DNA of 64,000 nucleotides from Mycobacterium lepraemurium (GTDB taxonomy: Bacteria; Actinomycetota; Actinomycetes; Mycobacteriales; Mycobacteriaceae): contig CP021238.1 in assembly GCA_002291465.1 (NCBI GenBank), forward strand, positions 868,001-932,000, written 5' to 3'. A program made the position numbers and the translations under genes. Below, piece by piece: positions 18,001-27,375 of this stretch. Within the stretch, counting starts at the first letter, position 1. Every line of letters starts with the position of its first letter. The notes beneath the pieces are model-generated. The model did not search any database and was not told where the DNA came from. It saw nothing but the letters and a program-made list of their open reading frames with translations.

Positions 18001-18995
18001 GTTCAAGCGTTGTGTAGGCGGGGGATTTCTCGATCGACTCCACTTCGGCGACTGCGTTGTCGTGGTCCTGCTCGGCGACTCCGAGGTCAGCCTCGGCCCG
18101 CTCGCGTGCGGTAACGGCATCGCGGTGGCGGCCCTGAAATCGATCTGCGGCCTGGCGGACGTTGTTATACACATCGCGTGCGCAGGCCGCGGCCGCCGCC
18201 AGCTTGCCGGCCACCTCGGCGGCGTGGCCGGACCAAACTTCAGCGAAAGTATCCAGCGTCGCAGCGGCTTCGACGTCGCGCTGGAAAGCTAGGCGGGTTT
18301 CATTCGTTGCGGCCAGCGCTTCGCCGGTGGCTTCAATGACGTCGTTTGATACGCCGGGCAGGGCTTCGCGAAGGGACTGAGCGGCGTGATCGGGGCTGGT
18401 GCCAGCGAGCAGGCTGGGGTTTCGGACCTTCCGGATGCGGTCTGCCAGGGGGATTAAATCCCTTCTGGCGGTGCTGAATACATGGTTGGCCAACGCGTTG
18501 AGGTAGTCCTCTTCATCCTTGAATACGGTTCCTCCCGTGGCCTCGACCTGCTCGCGGAAGGCCTCAGCGGTGGTGATCGCCGGCCGACCGGGCCCGGGGC
18601 CGTCAACGGCATATCTTTAATGGGCTCGCCGGGAATGGTGAACGGCTCGATCTTTACGTTCGGCGTTGATCCATCGGAAAACACAAGTCGGGCGCCGTAG
18701 GAGTGCACAGCTTGGTCGCCGGGTCCGGCGAATGTCAACCACGCGTATCCGATCCGCTTCCTGTCGGTGCTGCCTTCACGCATGAGCGAGGTGAGCGTAG
18801 TGGTGCGCGATGTGCCGGCGCGCAGCTTGGCTTTGTCTAAGTCCAGTAGGAACGACCACAGCGCTTCCAGCGCTGTGGTCTTGCCGGTGGCCGTTGGGGC
18901 CAAGCAGGAGTAGGCGCCCGGACGGGGCCGACAGCACCAAGTCACCGTAGCGCCAGACGTTCGACAGCCCGGCGCCCACGAGCCGCCAGCGTCCG
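15039..18995 (-). pseudogene. jetC: Wadjet type II SMC-like ATPase JetC (TIGR02680), multiply broken
   Basis: About 1,315 codons, the right size for TIGR02680. N-terminus: GGRWRLVGAGLSNVWRYGD then Walker A GPNGTGKTTALEAL (split by a frameshift at ~18890). Middle: long alanine-rich coiled coil, open as one 485-codon piece at 17036-18493 and further pieces at 16501-17020. C-terminus: signature LSGGERRLAILSPM and Walker B LAALDEVPAEVDD, then a frameshift at ICTS (~15240) and a tail to TGA 15039-15041. At least three in-frame stops (TAG at 16501-16503, TAG near 16225, TGA near 15835) and several frameshifts kill it. Known role: loop-extruding ATPase that senses small circular DNA. The first residues and the upstream jetA and jetB are missing. 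Confidence 0.82.
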
Positions 18996-19001
18996 CCGAA
19001 C

Positions 19002-19365
19002 CGTGCCCGAAGCGCTGTTCTTCGACCCGGCCTATCCCGCCGACGACGACTACGTGCGCCGCCGGCACGAGTCCAGCACCGTGCCGGGGGCGTGGGAGGC
19101 CATCGCCGTGGCCAGGTTTCGGCGGCCGGGTGCCACGCCGTCCCCGACGCCGTCGAGCGCCCGGGCCTACGAACGCATCGGTGTGCCAACGCTTGTCGTG
19201 GAGGGCGGAGGCGACAAACTCCTTCCCGCCGGCTGGTCGGCTCAGATCGCCAAGCAGATCGACGGCGCGCGCTCCGTCGTGGTGGACGATGCCGGGCACT
19301 GTCCGCAGATGATCAGCCGTCCGTGGTCAACCAGTTGCTGATGGATTTTTCTGGCGACCGCCTGA
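19002..19365 (+). pseudogene. Alpha/beta hydrolase, C-terminal fragment
   Basis: Begins abruptly at VPEALFFDPAYPADDDYVRRR, next to the broken end of jetC, and reads through YERIGVPTLVVEGGGDKLLPAGWSAQIAKQIDGARSVVVDDAGHCPQ. The strand GVPTLVVxGGxD and the terminal GHCPQ histidine are the acid and histidine of an alpha/beta-hydrolase triad. The nucleophile half is absent. After GHCPQ one base is lost and later one T gained; restored, the tail reads PSVVNQLLMDFLATA with TGA at 19363-19365. The substrate is not evident. Confidence 0.7.
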
Positions 19366-19393
19366 GCGTAACCAGGCGGCGTCACAGGCAGCG

Positions 19394-20440
19394 TCACAGG
19401 ACATAGTCCAGCCGCGTCTCCATTCCGGCGACCTGGTGATAGGTGTTGTGGCAGTGCATCACCCAGGTGCCGGGGTTGTCGGCGGACAGGACAGCGGCGA
19501 GTTTCTGCTTGGGCAGCACCATGACGGTGTCCTTGCGGGCGCCCGGGCGGCCGTCGGGCTTGATCACCTGGAAGGTGTTCCCGTGCAGGTGAATCGGGTT
19601 ATACATCATCGTGGTGTTCTCGAAAGAGAGGGTGGGCCGTTGGCCCTCGTGCACGAGCAGCGGATTCGTCTTGCTGTACGGCTCGCCGTTGATCGTTCAG
19701 TTGTACTGGATCATGTTGCCGCCCAGCACGATCGGCAGGTCGAGGCCGGGATCGGGGTGCCCCAGGTTGACCGGCGTGGTGGCGGTGAACATCTCCACCG
19801 TGCCCACCCGTTTGGTGAGTTCGCCCGGCTGGAACTGCGGGTCGGGTGTGCTGCCCGCGGCGGTGGACAGCAGGGCCCGCCCCAGCGCGTTCTTGCCTTC
19901 GGCGACGGCGACCAGTGGGAAGACACCGTCGCCCGCGGTCACCGTGACGTCGTAGCGCTCGGCCATGCCGATCAGCAGGGCATCGACCTGAGCGGCACCA
20001 CGGGATAGCCGTCGGTGTGCGTCACCGTCATCGAGTGCCCGGCCAGTGCGACCCGGAACGCGGTGTCCGAGGCCGTGTTGATCAGACGAATCCGTATCCG
20101 CTGGCCGGGATTGGCGTTGAATGTCTTGGGGGAAGCCGCAATTCGGCCGTTGACCAGATAGTAGGGGTAGGCGATGTCGCCGGCGTCGCCGCCGAGCAGC
20201 TCGCTGCTGCTCACGCCGGGCGGAGCCGCGGCGGCCGTCGTCGGGGTGGTCGACGTGGTCTCGGTCGTCGTGACCGGGGATGTCTCGGTCGTGGTGGGGG
20301 TGGTCGACGACGTCGTCGTCTCGGGCGGGTTCCGTGGCGGCTTGTTCGGATTGCTCAACTCGCCGTACAACTGGGCGGCACAGGCATTGGTCGCTCTCCG
20401 TCTTCGTCGAGTGGGCCTCGGGCGCCCTAATACCGTGCTC
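19394..20440 (-). pseudogene. mmcO: Multicopper oxidase MmcO (Rv0846c-like), N-terminus deleted
   Basis: Corresponds to the last ~60% of the ~500-residue periplasmic cuprous oxidase that protects M. tuberculosis from copper. It begins near AQLYGELSNPNKPP and includes ELLGGDAGDIAYPYYLVNGRI and GHSMTVTHTDGYPV. A frameshift follows at ~20000 (VVPLR then VDALLIGMAERYD), then an in-frame TGA at 19697-19699 in place of a Trp (QYN-stop-TINGEPYS). The C-terminal copper motif reads MMYNPIHLHGNTF, where the family has HPIHLHGHTF, so two histidine ligands are asparagine; HCHNTYHQVAGM is kept. The first copper domain with its HWHG and HPH ligands is absent. Dead by several independent lesions. Confidence 0.88.
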
Positions 20441-20532
20441 GTGTGTCGGCCGGAATGCAAGCGCCGTCATCGATTCCGGCCGTGTCGCACGGGTCGGGTC
20501 CGACCGATCGGCGGCCGCATTCCCGGCCACCC

Positions 20533-20554
20533 TTAAATCAGTTGCTTGACTTAA
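20533..20554. promoter_or_regulatory. Operator palindrome TTAAATCA-N6-TGACTTAA, copy 1
   Basis: Arms TTAAATCA and TGACTTAA (7 of 8 complementary) around GTTGCT, 27 bp upstream of the SDR start at 20582. A second copy with identical arms is at 21403-21424 before the TetR gene. Confidence 0.7.
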
Positions 20555-20581
20555 CACCGTTGCCGCCGATTAACTCGTCGT

Positions 20582-21406
20582 GTGGTCAACGAACTGGCTG
20601 GCAAGGTTGCCACCGTCACCGGCGGGGCGTCCGGCATCGGTCGCGGAATCGTGGAACGTTTTGTGGCCGAAGGGGCGCGGGTCGTCATCGCCGACATCGA
20701 GACCGAGCGGGGAGAGCGGCTGGCCGCCGAGCTGGGCGGTGAGGCCGTGTTCCGCCGCACCGACGTCTCCGACATCGAACAGGTCGGGGCTCTGGTCGCA
20801 GCCGCCGTCGAGAAATTCGGCGGCCTGCACGTGATGGTGAACAACGCCGGAATCTCCAGCCCGCTGCGCCGGCTGCTCGACGACGACCTCGCCGACTTCC
20901 ATCGGGTGATGGGCGTCAACGTGCTGGGCGTGATGGCCGGTACCCGAGACGCAGCGTGCCACATGGCCGACAACGGCGGCGGGACGATCATCAATCTGAC
21001 CTCGATCGGCGGGATCCAGGCCGGCGGGGGAGTGATGACCTACCGCGCCTCCAAGGCAGCGGTCATCCAGTTCACCAAGGCCGCGGCAATTGAGCTGGCG
21101 CGCTATGACATTCGCGTCAACGCCATCGCGCCCGGCAACATACCGACGCCGATTCTCGGGAAGTCGGCAGGCGACATGGACCCCGAGCAGCGGGAGCGGT
21201 TCGAGGCGCGGATCCGTGAGGGGATGCGCGAGGGCCGGCCGCTCAAGCGCGAGGGCACACCCGACGACGTCGCGGAGGCGGCGCTGTATTTCGCCACCGA
21301 CCGTTCGCGCTATGTCACCGGGACGGTGCTGCCGGTGGACAGCGGGGCTTCGGCCGGCAAGGCGATGCGCTCCAAGCGGCAGGGACGATGCCCGCCGAAA
21401 TTTTAA
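20582..21406 (+). CDS. Short-chain dehydrogenase/reductase
   Basis: 274 residues, classical SDR. It has the NAD(P) motif TGGASGIGRG (14-23), an aspartate after the second strand (ADIE) suggesting NAD preference, NNAG (~88-91), the catalytic Ser in LTSIGG and YRASK (Tyr-x-x-x-Lys). The C-terminal GTVLPVDSGASAG is typical. Start GTG 20582. It is the only full-length enzyme of the following TetR/ferredoxin/P450/hydrolase cluster and is flanked by two copies of an operator palindrome, so it is probably regulated by the adjacent, now broken, TetR gene. Substrate unknown; a hydroxy-lipid or terpenoid alcohol is likely from context. Confidence 0.88.
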   Translation: MVNELAGKVATVTGGASGIGRGIVERFVAEGARVVIADIETERGERLAAELGGEAVFRRTDVSDIEQVGALVAAAVEKFGGLHVMVNNAGISSPLRRLLDDDLADFHRVMGVNVLGVMAGTRDAACHMADNGGGTIINLTSIGGIQAGGGVMTYRASKAAVIQFTKAAAIELARYDIRVNAIAPGNIPTPILGKSAGDMDPEQRERFEARIREGMREGRPLKREGTPDDVAEAALYFATDRSRYVTGTVLPVDSGASAGKAMRSKRQGRCPPKF

Positions 21407-21424
21407 ATCAATCTCTTGACTTAA
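21403..21424. promoter_or_regulatory. Operator palindrome TTAAATCA-N6-TGACTTAA, copy 2
   Basis: Same arms as the 20533 copy with spacer ATCTCT, overlapping the SDR stop and ending 26 bp before the TetR start at 21451. Two copies, one before the SDR and one before the regulator, argue for an autoregulated TetR operator. Confidence 0.7.
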
Positions 21425-21450
21425 AGGCGCGAGCGCGGTTGACTGGCGCA

Positions 21451-22129
21451 ATGACCACCATCGGACGGCCCGTGCGCACCGAGCGGGCCAGCTCCACCCA
21501 GGAGGCGATCCTGGTGGCCGCCGAGCGGCTCTATGCCGAGCACGGCATGTTCGCCGTCTCCAATCGATAGGTCAGCGAGGCCGCCGGATAGGGCAACAAC
21601 GCCGCGGTCGGTTACCACTTCGGCACCAAGGCCGATTTGGTGCGCGCCATCGAGCACAAGCACCGCGGGCCCGTCGTGCAACTGCGCGAGCAGATGGTCG
21701 CCGAGCTGCTGGAGTCCGGCGCCGGGGGCGGCCGGGACGCCGAATTGCGCAGCTGGGTGGCCTGTTTGGTGCGCCCCCTCGCCGACCACCTCGAGGAGCT
21801 CGGAAATCCGACCTGGTATGCGCGGTTCGCGGCGCAGGCGATGACCGATCCGGCCTACTACAACATCATCGTCAAGGGCGCGCTCAGCTCGCCGTCGCTG
21901 GTGCAGGTCGTCGAGGGCATCAACCGCTGCCTGCCCGACCTGCCGGCCGAAGTGCACTTGCGAACGCAACATCATGGCTCGAAACCTGTTGATGCACACT
22001 TGCGCCGACCGTGAACGTGCGCTCGCCGCGGGCACGTCGACCTCCCATCGTTCCTGGCGGGCTGCGGCATCCGGACTTATCGACGCGATCGCGGGCCTGT
22101 GGCTGGCGCCCGTGACGCCGTACGAGTGA
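21451..22129 (+). pseudogene. TetR-family regulator with two nonsense codons and a frameshift
   Basis: The original frame starts at ATG 21451 (MTTIGRPVRTERASSTQEAILVAAERLYAEHGMFAVSNR) and is interrupted by TAG at 21568-21570 and TAG at 21589-21591, both inside the helix-turn-helix (VSNR-stop-VSEAAG-stop-GNNAAVGYHFGTKADLVRAIE). CAG to TAG changes explain both. A further frameshift at ~21960 precedes NIMARNLLMHTCADRERAL and the stop at 22127-22129. Its DNA-binding domain cannot be made, so the operators at 20533 and 21403 have probably lost their repressor. Confidence 0.9.
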
Positions 22130-22141
22130 AGGACTGGGCAG

Positions 22142-22336
22142 ATGAAAGTGACCGTCGACCAAGACGTTTGCGCTTCTTCGGGGAACTGCGTGGTGAATGC
22201 CCCCGAGGGGTTCGACCAGCGCGACGACGACGGCGTCGTCGTCCTGCTCAACCCCAATCCCACGGCCGAGCAGGCGCAAGGCGCGTGGCGCGCGGCGGCG
22301 GCTTGCCCCTCCCTGGCCATCCGCGTTGAAGAATGA
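22142..22336 (+). CDS. Ferredoxin, 3Fe-4S/4Fe-4S single-cluster type
   Basis: 64 residues. CASSGNC (C10, C16) and the C-terminal ACPSLAI (Cys ~55) give the three-cysteine pattern of actinobacterial P450 ferredoxins; D8 and the acidic central stretch are typical. It lies 13 bp after the TetR pseudogene and 22 bp before a P450 gene that it presumably served as electron donor. The P450 is broken, so this ferredoxin is orphaned. Ribosome site GAAGGA is upstream. Confidence 0.9.
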   Translation: MKVTVDQDVCASSGNCVVNAPEGFDQRDDDGVVVLLNPNPTAEQAQGAWRAAAACPSLAIRVEE

Positions 22337-22358
22337 CGACACGGCGAGGAACAACACC

Positions 22359-23575
22359 ATGTCAGACACCCTGACGAGCACCGCGACCGAGCAGACCGCC
22401 GACATTCCGGACTACCCGATGCCGCGGCAGGCCGGCTGCCCGTTCGCGCCGCCACCGGACGTCATGGCACTGGCCCTCGACAAGCGTTGTCGCGGGTGCG
22501 GATCTGGGACGGCAGCACACCGTGGCTCATCACAGGCTATGAGAAAGTGCGCGAACTGTTTTCGGACTCGCGGGTCAGCGTCGACGACCGGCTGCCCGGC
22601 TTCCCGCACTGGAACGCGGGCATGCTGTCCACGGTGCACAAGCGTCCGCGGTCGGTCTTCACCGCCGACGGCGAAGAACACACCCGGTTCCGGCGCATGC
22701 TGTCAAAACCCTTCACATTCAAGCGTGTCGAGGGTTTGCGCCCGACCATCCAGCAGATCACCGACGAGCACATCGACGCGATACTCGCCGGACCGAAACC
22801 CGCCGACATCGTCAGCGCGCTGGCCCTGCCGGTGCCCTCGCTGGTGATCAGCCAGCTGCTCGGGGTCCCCTACGAGGACGCCGACATGTTCCAGCACCAC
22901 GCCAACGTCGGCCTCGCCCGCTACGCCATCGGTGAGGACACCGTCAAAGGCGCGATGAGCCTGAACAAATACCTCGCCCAGCTGGTCGAGGCCAAGATCA
23001 AGATAGAGAACCCCGCCGAGGACGCGGTGTCCGATCTGGCCGAGCGGGTCAAGGCCGGCGAGCTCAGCGTGAAGGAGGCCGCGCAGCTAGGCACCGGCCT
23101 GCTGATCGCCGGGCACGAAACCACCTCGAACATGATCGGCCTCGGCGTGCTCGCCCTGCTGGAAAACCCCGACTAGCTGGCCGTCATCCGGGACGCCGAA
23201 GACCCCAAGGTTATCGCCAGAGCAGTCGAGGAATTGCTGCGCTACCTCAGCATCATTCAGGACGGCCAGCGCTGCGTCGCGCTCGAAGACATTGAGGGGA
23301 TCATCATCGATCTGGCCCCGGCGAACTGGGATGCGCGCGTCTTCCCCGAACCCGACCGGCTCTACCTGCATCGCTCCGGCGCCGACCGCAACGTCGCATT
23401 CTGCTACAGCCGCCATCAATGCGTGGGCCAGCAGCTGGCGCGCGCCGAGCTGCAGATCGTGTGCCACACCTTGGTACGCCGCATTCCCACACTGCAACTT
23501 GCGATTTCGATCGAGGAGGTTCCGTTCAAGGACGACCGCCTCACCTACGGCGTCTACGAACTCCCGGTGACCTGG
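22359..23575 (+). pseudogene. Cytochrome P450, broken
   Basis: Starts at ATG 22359 (GGCGAGGA upstream). MSDTLTST...CPFAPPPDV is followed by a frameshift at ~22480, then a long open part at 22487-23176 with the I-helix LLIAGHETTSN. It stops at TAG 23174-23176 (LLENPD-stop-LAVIRD), and the ExxR helix VEELLRYLS follows. About ten residues are missing between ALEDIE and GIIIDLAPANWD. The haem loop reads FCYSRHQCVGQQLARAE, where FGYGRHQCVG is expected, so both loop glycines are changed. It probably hydroxylated a lipophilic substrate with the upstream ferredoxin. The natural end is near LPVTW at 23575; the present frame runs on to 23767. Confidence 0.88.
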
Positions 23576-23615
23576 CAGCCCACGAAAGATTGCGGATACG
23601 AATGGAGGGTCAATG

Positions 23616-24788
23616 ATGACGACTCAAACAAGCCCCGTTTCCCTGTACCCGCCCGGAGGATACGGCGCCCCCAAGAACCGGCGCGGTCACGCCGTGGACA
23701 GCGACGTCGGCCTGCCGGAGGGCACGGTGGTCTTCTCGGCGGGCAACCACATCTCGCTGGCCGATAACATCTTCCACCAACGCTTTCCGGACGACCTGAA
23801 GGACAAGGCGCCGCGGATCTGGTACGAGGACGGCGCTTACCAGGTCGGGCGCAAGGGACAGCCTTTCCTGCCTGGCGACTTCAGCGCCGTACTGATGCAG
23901 TACGACGACCTCCCCGGTGCGGCGAGCACCAACATCGAGGCGCGGATTCAGGAGTTGCACGAGGACGGGGTGGAAAAGGAACTGGCCTTCCCCAACGTGG
24001 TGCTGGCGCTGTTCCACTACCCCGACAAGACACTTCGCGAGCTTGCCTTCCGCATCTACAACGAATACATCGCCGAGCTGCAGGAGCGCTCGAACGGGCA
24101 CTTCTACGGCGCCGGGCTGATCAACTGGTGGGACCAGCAGGGCACCAGAAAGCCCCTGGACGAGCTGAAAGCATTGGGGCTCAAGACTTTCCTGATGCCG
24201 CTCAATCCCAGCAAGGACGGCGACGGCAACATGATCGACTACTCCAGCACCGCCATGAGACCGGTCTGGGACGAGATCGAGGCCGCGGGCCTGCCCGTCA
24301 TGCACCGCATCGGGGAAACGCCGCCGAAGAGCCCGACCGAGTTAAACAGCGTCGTCGTCGGGATGATGATCAACATCGACGGGTTCCGGGAGACGTTCTC
24401 CAAGTAAATCTTCGGCGGAATCCTCGACGATCACCCCCGGCTGCGGATCGGCTGGCTCGAGGGCGGCATCTCCTGGGTGCTGTGGGCGCTGCAGGACGCC
24501 GAGCACCTGGTCGCGTCCTACCAGCACATGTTCAACCGGCCGCTGCAGCACGACGTGCGCTACTACTGGGACACCCACATGAGCGCCTCGTTCATGGTCG
24601 ACCCGCTCATCCTCCGGCTGATCGACCAGATCGGGGTGGACAAGGTGATGTGGTCGAGCGATTACCCGCACAGCGAGAGCACCTACGGCTATTCCGAGAA
24701 GTCGCTGAAGGCCGTCGTCGACGCCGTCGGGCAGGCGAACGCGGCGCAGATTGTCAGCGGCAATGTGACGAAATTCCTGGGTTTGTAG
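23616..24788 (+). pseudogene. Amidohydrolase family 2 (PF04909), one nonsense codon
   Basis: 390 codons from the ATG at 23616 (GGAGGG upstream; a second ATG lies at 23613). TAA at 24405-24407 (ETFSK-stop-IFGGILDDHPRLRIGWLEGG) splits an otherwise colinear TIM-barrel metal hydrolase. Family landmarks kept are MHRIGE, LEGGISWV, the aspartate of MWSSDYPHSES and the C-terminal IVSGNVTKFLGL. These enzymes act as decarboxylases or hydrolases on carboxylated or cyclic substrates. The stop falls before the metal-site aspartate, so a truncated product would be inactive. Confidence 0.88.
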
Positions 24789-24789
24789 T

Positions 24790-26016
24790 TACGACACTCG
24801 CGCATCTGGACACCAAAACCGGTGAAGGGCTGGTGATTCCGGAGACACCGGACTTGACCCGCCTGCGCCGCGACACCGGAACCTGGCTCCGGGCGGCAAT
24901 GGCCGAGCGCGGCGTCGACGCGATGATCCTGCTCGGCAACAACGCCGTCGTCTATGCCACCGGCGCCAGTTGGCCACTCGGCGACGCCGGGTTGTCCTAC
25001 GTCGAGCGGCCGGTGGCCGTGGTGCTCGCCGACGACGGATGGCCGCACCTGTTCCTGCCGTTCCGCGAGGGCGCTGCACACGAGTCGGACCTGCCCGCCG
25101 ACCATGTGCACGGGCAGGTCTATCTCGAATTCGACGAAGGCGTCGCGGCTTTCGCGCGCACGGTCGCCGACCTGATTCCGGCCAACGCCGTGATCGCGGT
25201 CGACGAATGCACCGGCGCGATGTCCCGTGCGGCCGCGACGCTGTTCCCCGGCGGCGCCCCCGTCGACGCGGCGGGCATCATCGGCGCCGCCAAGGCGGTC
25301 AAGACACCGGACGAGTTGTCGTGCATCCGCACCGCGATCCGTATCACCGACGAGGCGATGGTCGAGGTGCAGAAGCGGCTGGCCCCGGTATCCGCCAAGT
25401 CGACTTGTCGGCAAGATTTTTGCGTCGCGCCTTCGAGCTGGGCGCCACGGCCAGCATGCTGGACCCGATCTGGCAGGTGATGCCGCCGAGCAAGGCCGAG
25501 GGGGTATGGACCACGCACGGCGACCTGGCGCTGCCGCTGCTGTCCACCGCGCACGAGCTCGACGAAGGCGACGTGCTGTGGACCGACGTCAGCATCACCT
25601 ACCAGGGCTACTGCTCGGACTTCGGCCGCACCTGGATCGTCGGGCGGGACCCGTCGCCGCGCCAACAGGCCCAGTTCGACAAGTGGTTCGAAATCATGAC
25701 CGCGGTCCTGGACGTCGCCAAGGCCGGCGCCACCGCGGCCGATCTGGGGCGGGCCGCGATCGGGGCCAACGGTGGTGCGAAGCCGTGGCTGCCGCACTTC
25801 TACCTGGGCCACGGCATCGGCGTGAACGCCGCCGAAATGCCCATGATCGGCACCGATCTCGGCCAGGAGTTCGACGAGAACTTCGTCCTGCAAGCCGGGA
25901 TGGTGCTGGTGCTGGAGCCGGTGGTGTGGGAGGAAGGCACCGGCGGCTACCGCAGCGAAGAGGTCCTGGTGATCACCGAGGAGGGCTGGATCCGCTTGAC
26001 TGACTACACCTTATGA
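24790..26016 (+). pseudogene. M24-family peptidase (Xaa-Pro aminopeptidase/creatinase fold), frameshifted
   Basis: Reads VVTTLAHLDTKTGEGL... from just after the amidohydrolase stop; the likely start GTG appears to have become GTT, so the start codon itself is lost. The first half runs to KRLAP at ~25387, where one G is missing (CCGGGT to CCGGT); the second half (IRQVDLSARFLRRAFELG... to TGA 26014-26016) is in another frame. The metal ligands of the pita-bread fold are all in the second half: WTDVSITYQGYCSDFGRT (two Asp), HFYLGHGIG (His), LEPVVWEEG and YRSEE (two Glu). Many mycobacterial members are of unknown substrate. Confidence 0.87.
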
Positions 26017-27157
26017 CCCGTATGGCCGTCATGTCAGTTGAAGTCTGCCCCGACGAGCGCACGCTGCGCTCGGGGCGCCGTCGGCGGGCGCTGGACCAGA
26101 TGGCCGCCCACGACCTCGACGTGCTGGTGCTCGGTCGGCAGGCCAACGTTCGCTACGTCTCCGGGGCGCCGCAACTGTGGGTCGCGGGCACCCGGCCGTT
26201 CGGCCCGACCTGCGTGCTGGTGCGCGAGACCGGCGCGGTTCACCTGCTCAGCACCTGGGACGAGGGCGTGCCCGAGGACATCCCGTACGAAAACCTCTAC
26301 GGCATCTCGTGGAACCCGGCCAATACCGTGGAGGCGCAGCGCCGCATCGACGGCACCCAAACCGCCCGGCGTGTCGGAACCACGCACTCTCACCGGTTTT
26401 CGCGCAGCTGCTGCCCACCGTGTTCCCCAACGCGCAACTGGTCGACGGAGAACTGGCCATGCGGGCCGCCCGCCGCGTCAAGAGCGCCGAGGAGATCGTG
26501 GCGCTGCGGGAATCCATCGCGGTCGCCGAGTCGGCGCTGGCGGCTGCCGTCTCCGAGTTGCGCCCCGGGGTCAGCGAGCAGGCGCTGGCCGGCGCCCTGC
26601 TGGAGGCCTCCGCGGCGGGCGAAGTGAGCACCCCGTCGAATCAGGATGTCGCATGGGCGACCTCGCGCAGCCATCCGTGGCGGCGCGCCGACGGTGACGG
26701 TCGTATCCAGGACGGCGACCTGGTGGCATTCTCTGCCGGCGTGCTGGCCGGCGGCTACGTCGGGGAAGTGGGACGCACCTGGTCGGCCGACAAGCAGCAC
26801 GCCCCCAGCGGCGCCGCGGCCCTGCACCGGCGCTGGAACGCCTTGTGGGACAAGCTGATCGCGGCGTGCCATCCGGGCGTGGGGGCGGGCGAGCTGATGT
26901 CGGCCTACCGGGCCGCGGGGGAGCCGGCACCGCCGATGCCGGTGGCCCGCGGACTGGGTATGGGTTTCGACCCGCCGGTGGTCTCCCAGCACCTGCCCGC
27001 GACCGCCGCCGGCGAACGGCTGGAGCCGGGGATGGTGCTCGCCGTGACGGGATACGTGTGGGAGGAAGGAGTCGGCGCGGTGCTCGGCCGGGAAGCGGTC
27101 CTGATCACCGCCGACGGACCCGAAGTGCTCACCGCGAGCCCGTTCTGGCAGCCCTGA
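26013..27157 (+). pseudogene. Second M24-family peptidase-like protein, frameshifted
   Basis: Begins at ATG 26013, overlapping the previous stop by four bases (ATGA), so the two were translationally coupled. MTRMAVMSVEVCPDERTLRSGRRRRAL... is open to ~26385; one G is lost (ACCGACGCA to ACCACGCA), and the frame continues as LSPVFAQLLPTVFPNAQLVDGELAMRAARRVKS to TGA at 27157. This paralogue lacks the standard metal ligands of its neighbour: GGYVGEVGRTW replaces the DxxxxxxxxxxD segment and RGLGMGF replaces the HGIG histidine. Before decay it may already have been a non-catalytic partner. Confidence 0.85.
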
Positions 27158-27204
27158 CCATGCCCCGTCCCGGCGAAGCGAACGAAGCAGTGACGCAAAC
27201 CCCG

Positions 27205-27375
27205 CTGGCCGGCTCCCTTCTTGTTGGTGTTCAGGCTTGTTGGTGTTCAGGGCCTCGAAGATGGGGGACTTCTCCCACCACCGGTCCTCGCTGACGGGCA
27301 CCCCGGCGATCAGCCGGGTGCCGTCGGGACGGCGGATGGACTCCACGTGGATGACCTCGGCGGCCCGACCCACGG
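27205..27375 (-). pseudogene. C-terminal fragment of an unidentified gene fused to a truncated SDR
   Basis: The minus strand reads RAAEVIHVESIRRPDGTRLI then AGVPVSEDRWWEKSPIFEALNTNK. It is not SDR sequence and I do not recognise the family. It joins the SDR at 27365-27380 where the SDR's own C-terminus should be, in a different frame, and ends in the 16-bp duplication. It looks like the tail of a neighbouring gene brought in by a deletion. Confidence 0.5.
27220..27251. repeat. 16-bp tandem duplication
   Basis: CTTGTTGGTGTTCAGG is present twice with no gap (27220-27235, 27236-27251). It lies in the degraded 3' end of a minus-strand gene fragment; removing one copy turns NTNKPEHQQEG into NTNKKGA.... 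This is a fresh slippage event. Confidence 0.85.

Noticed and set aside
13800..18995. Type I Wadjet or MksBEFG
   Set aside because: The nuclease has the ENPSVL/ADFDPAG core of TIGR02679 rather than the DUF3322/DUF2220 type, and the ATPase size and motifs fit TIGR02680.
13000..19000. Prophage
   Set aside because: Apart from the integrase tail there are no capsid, terminase, portal or lysis genes; the cargo is a defence operon.
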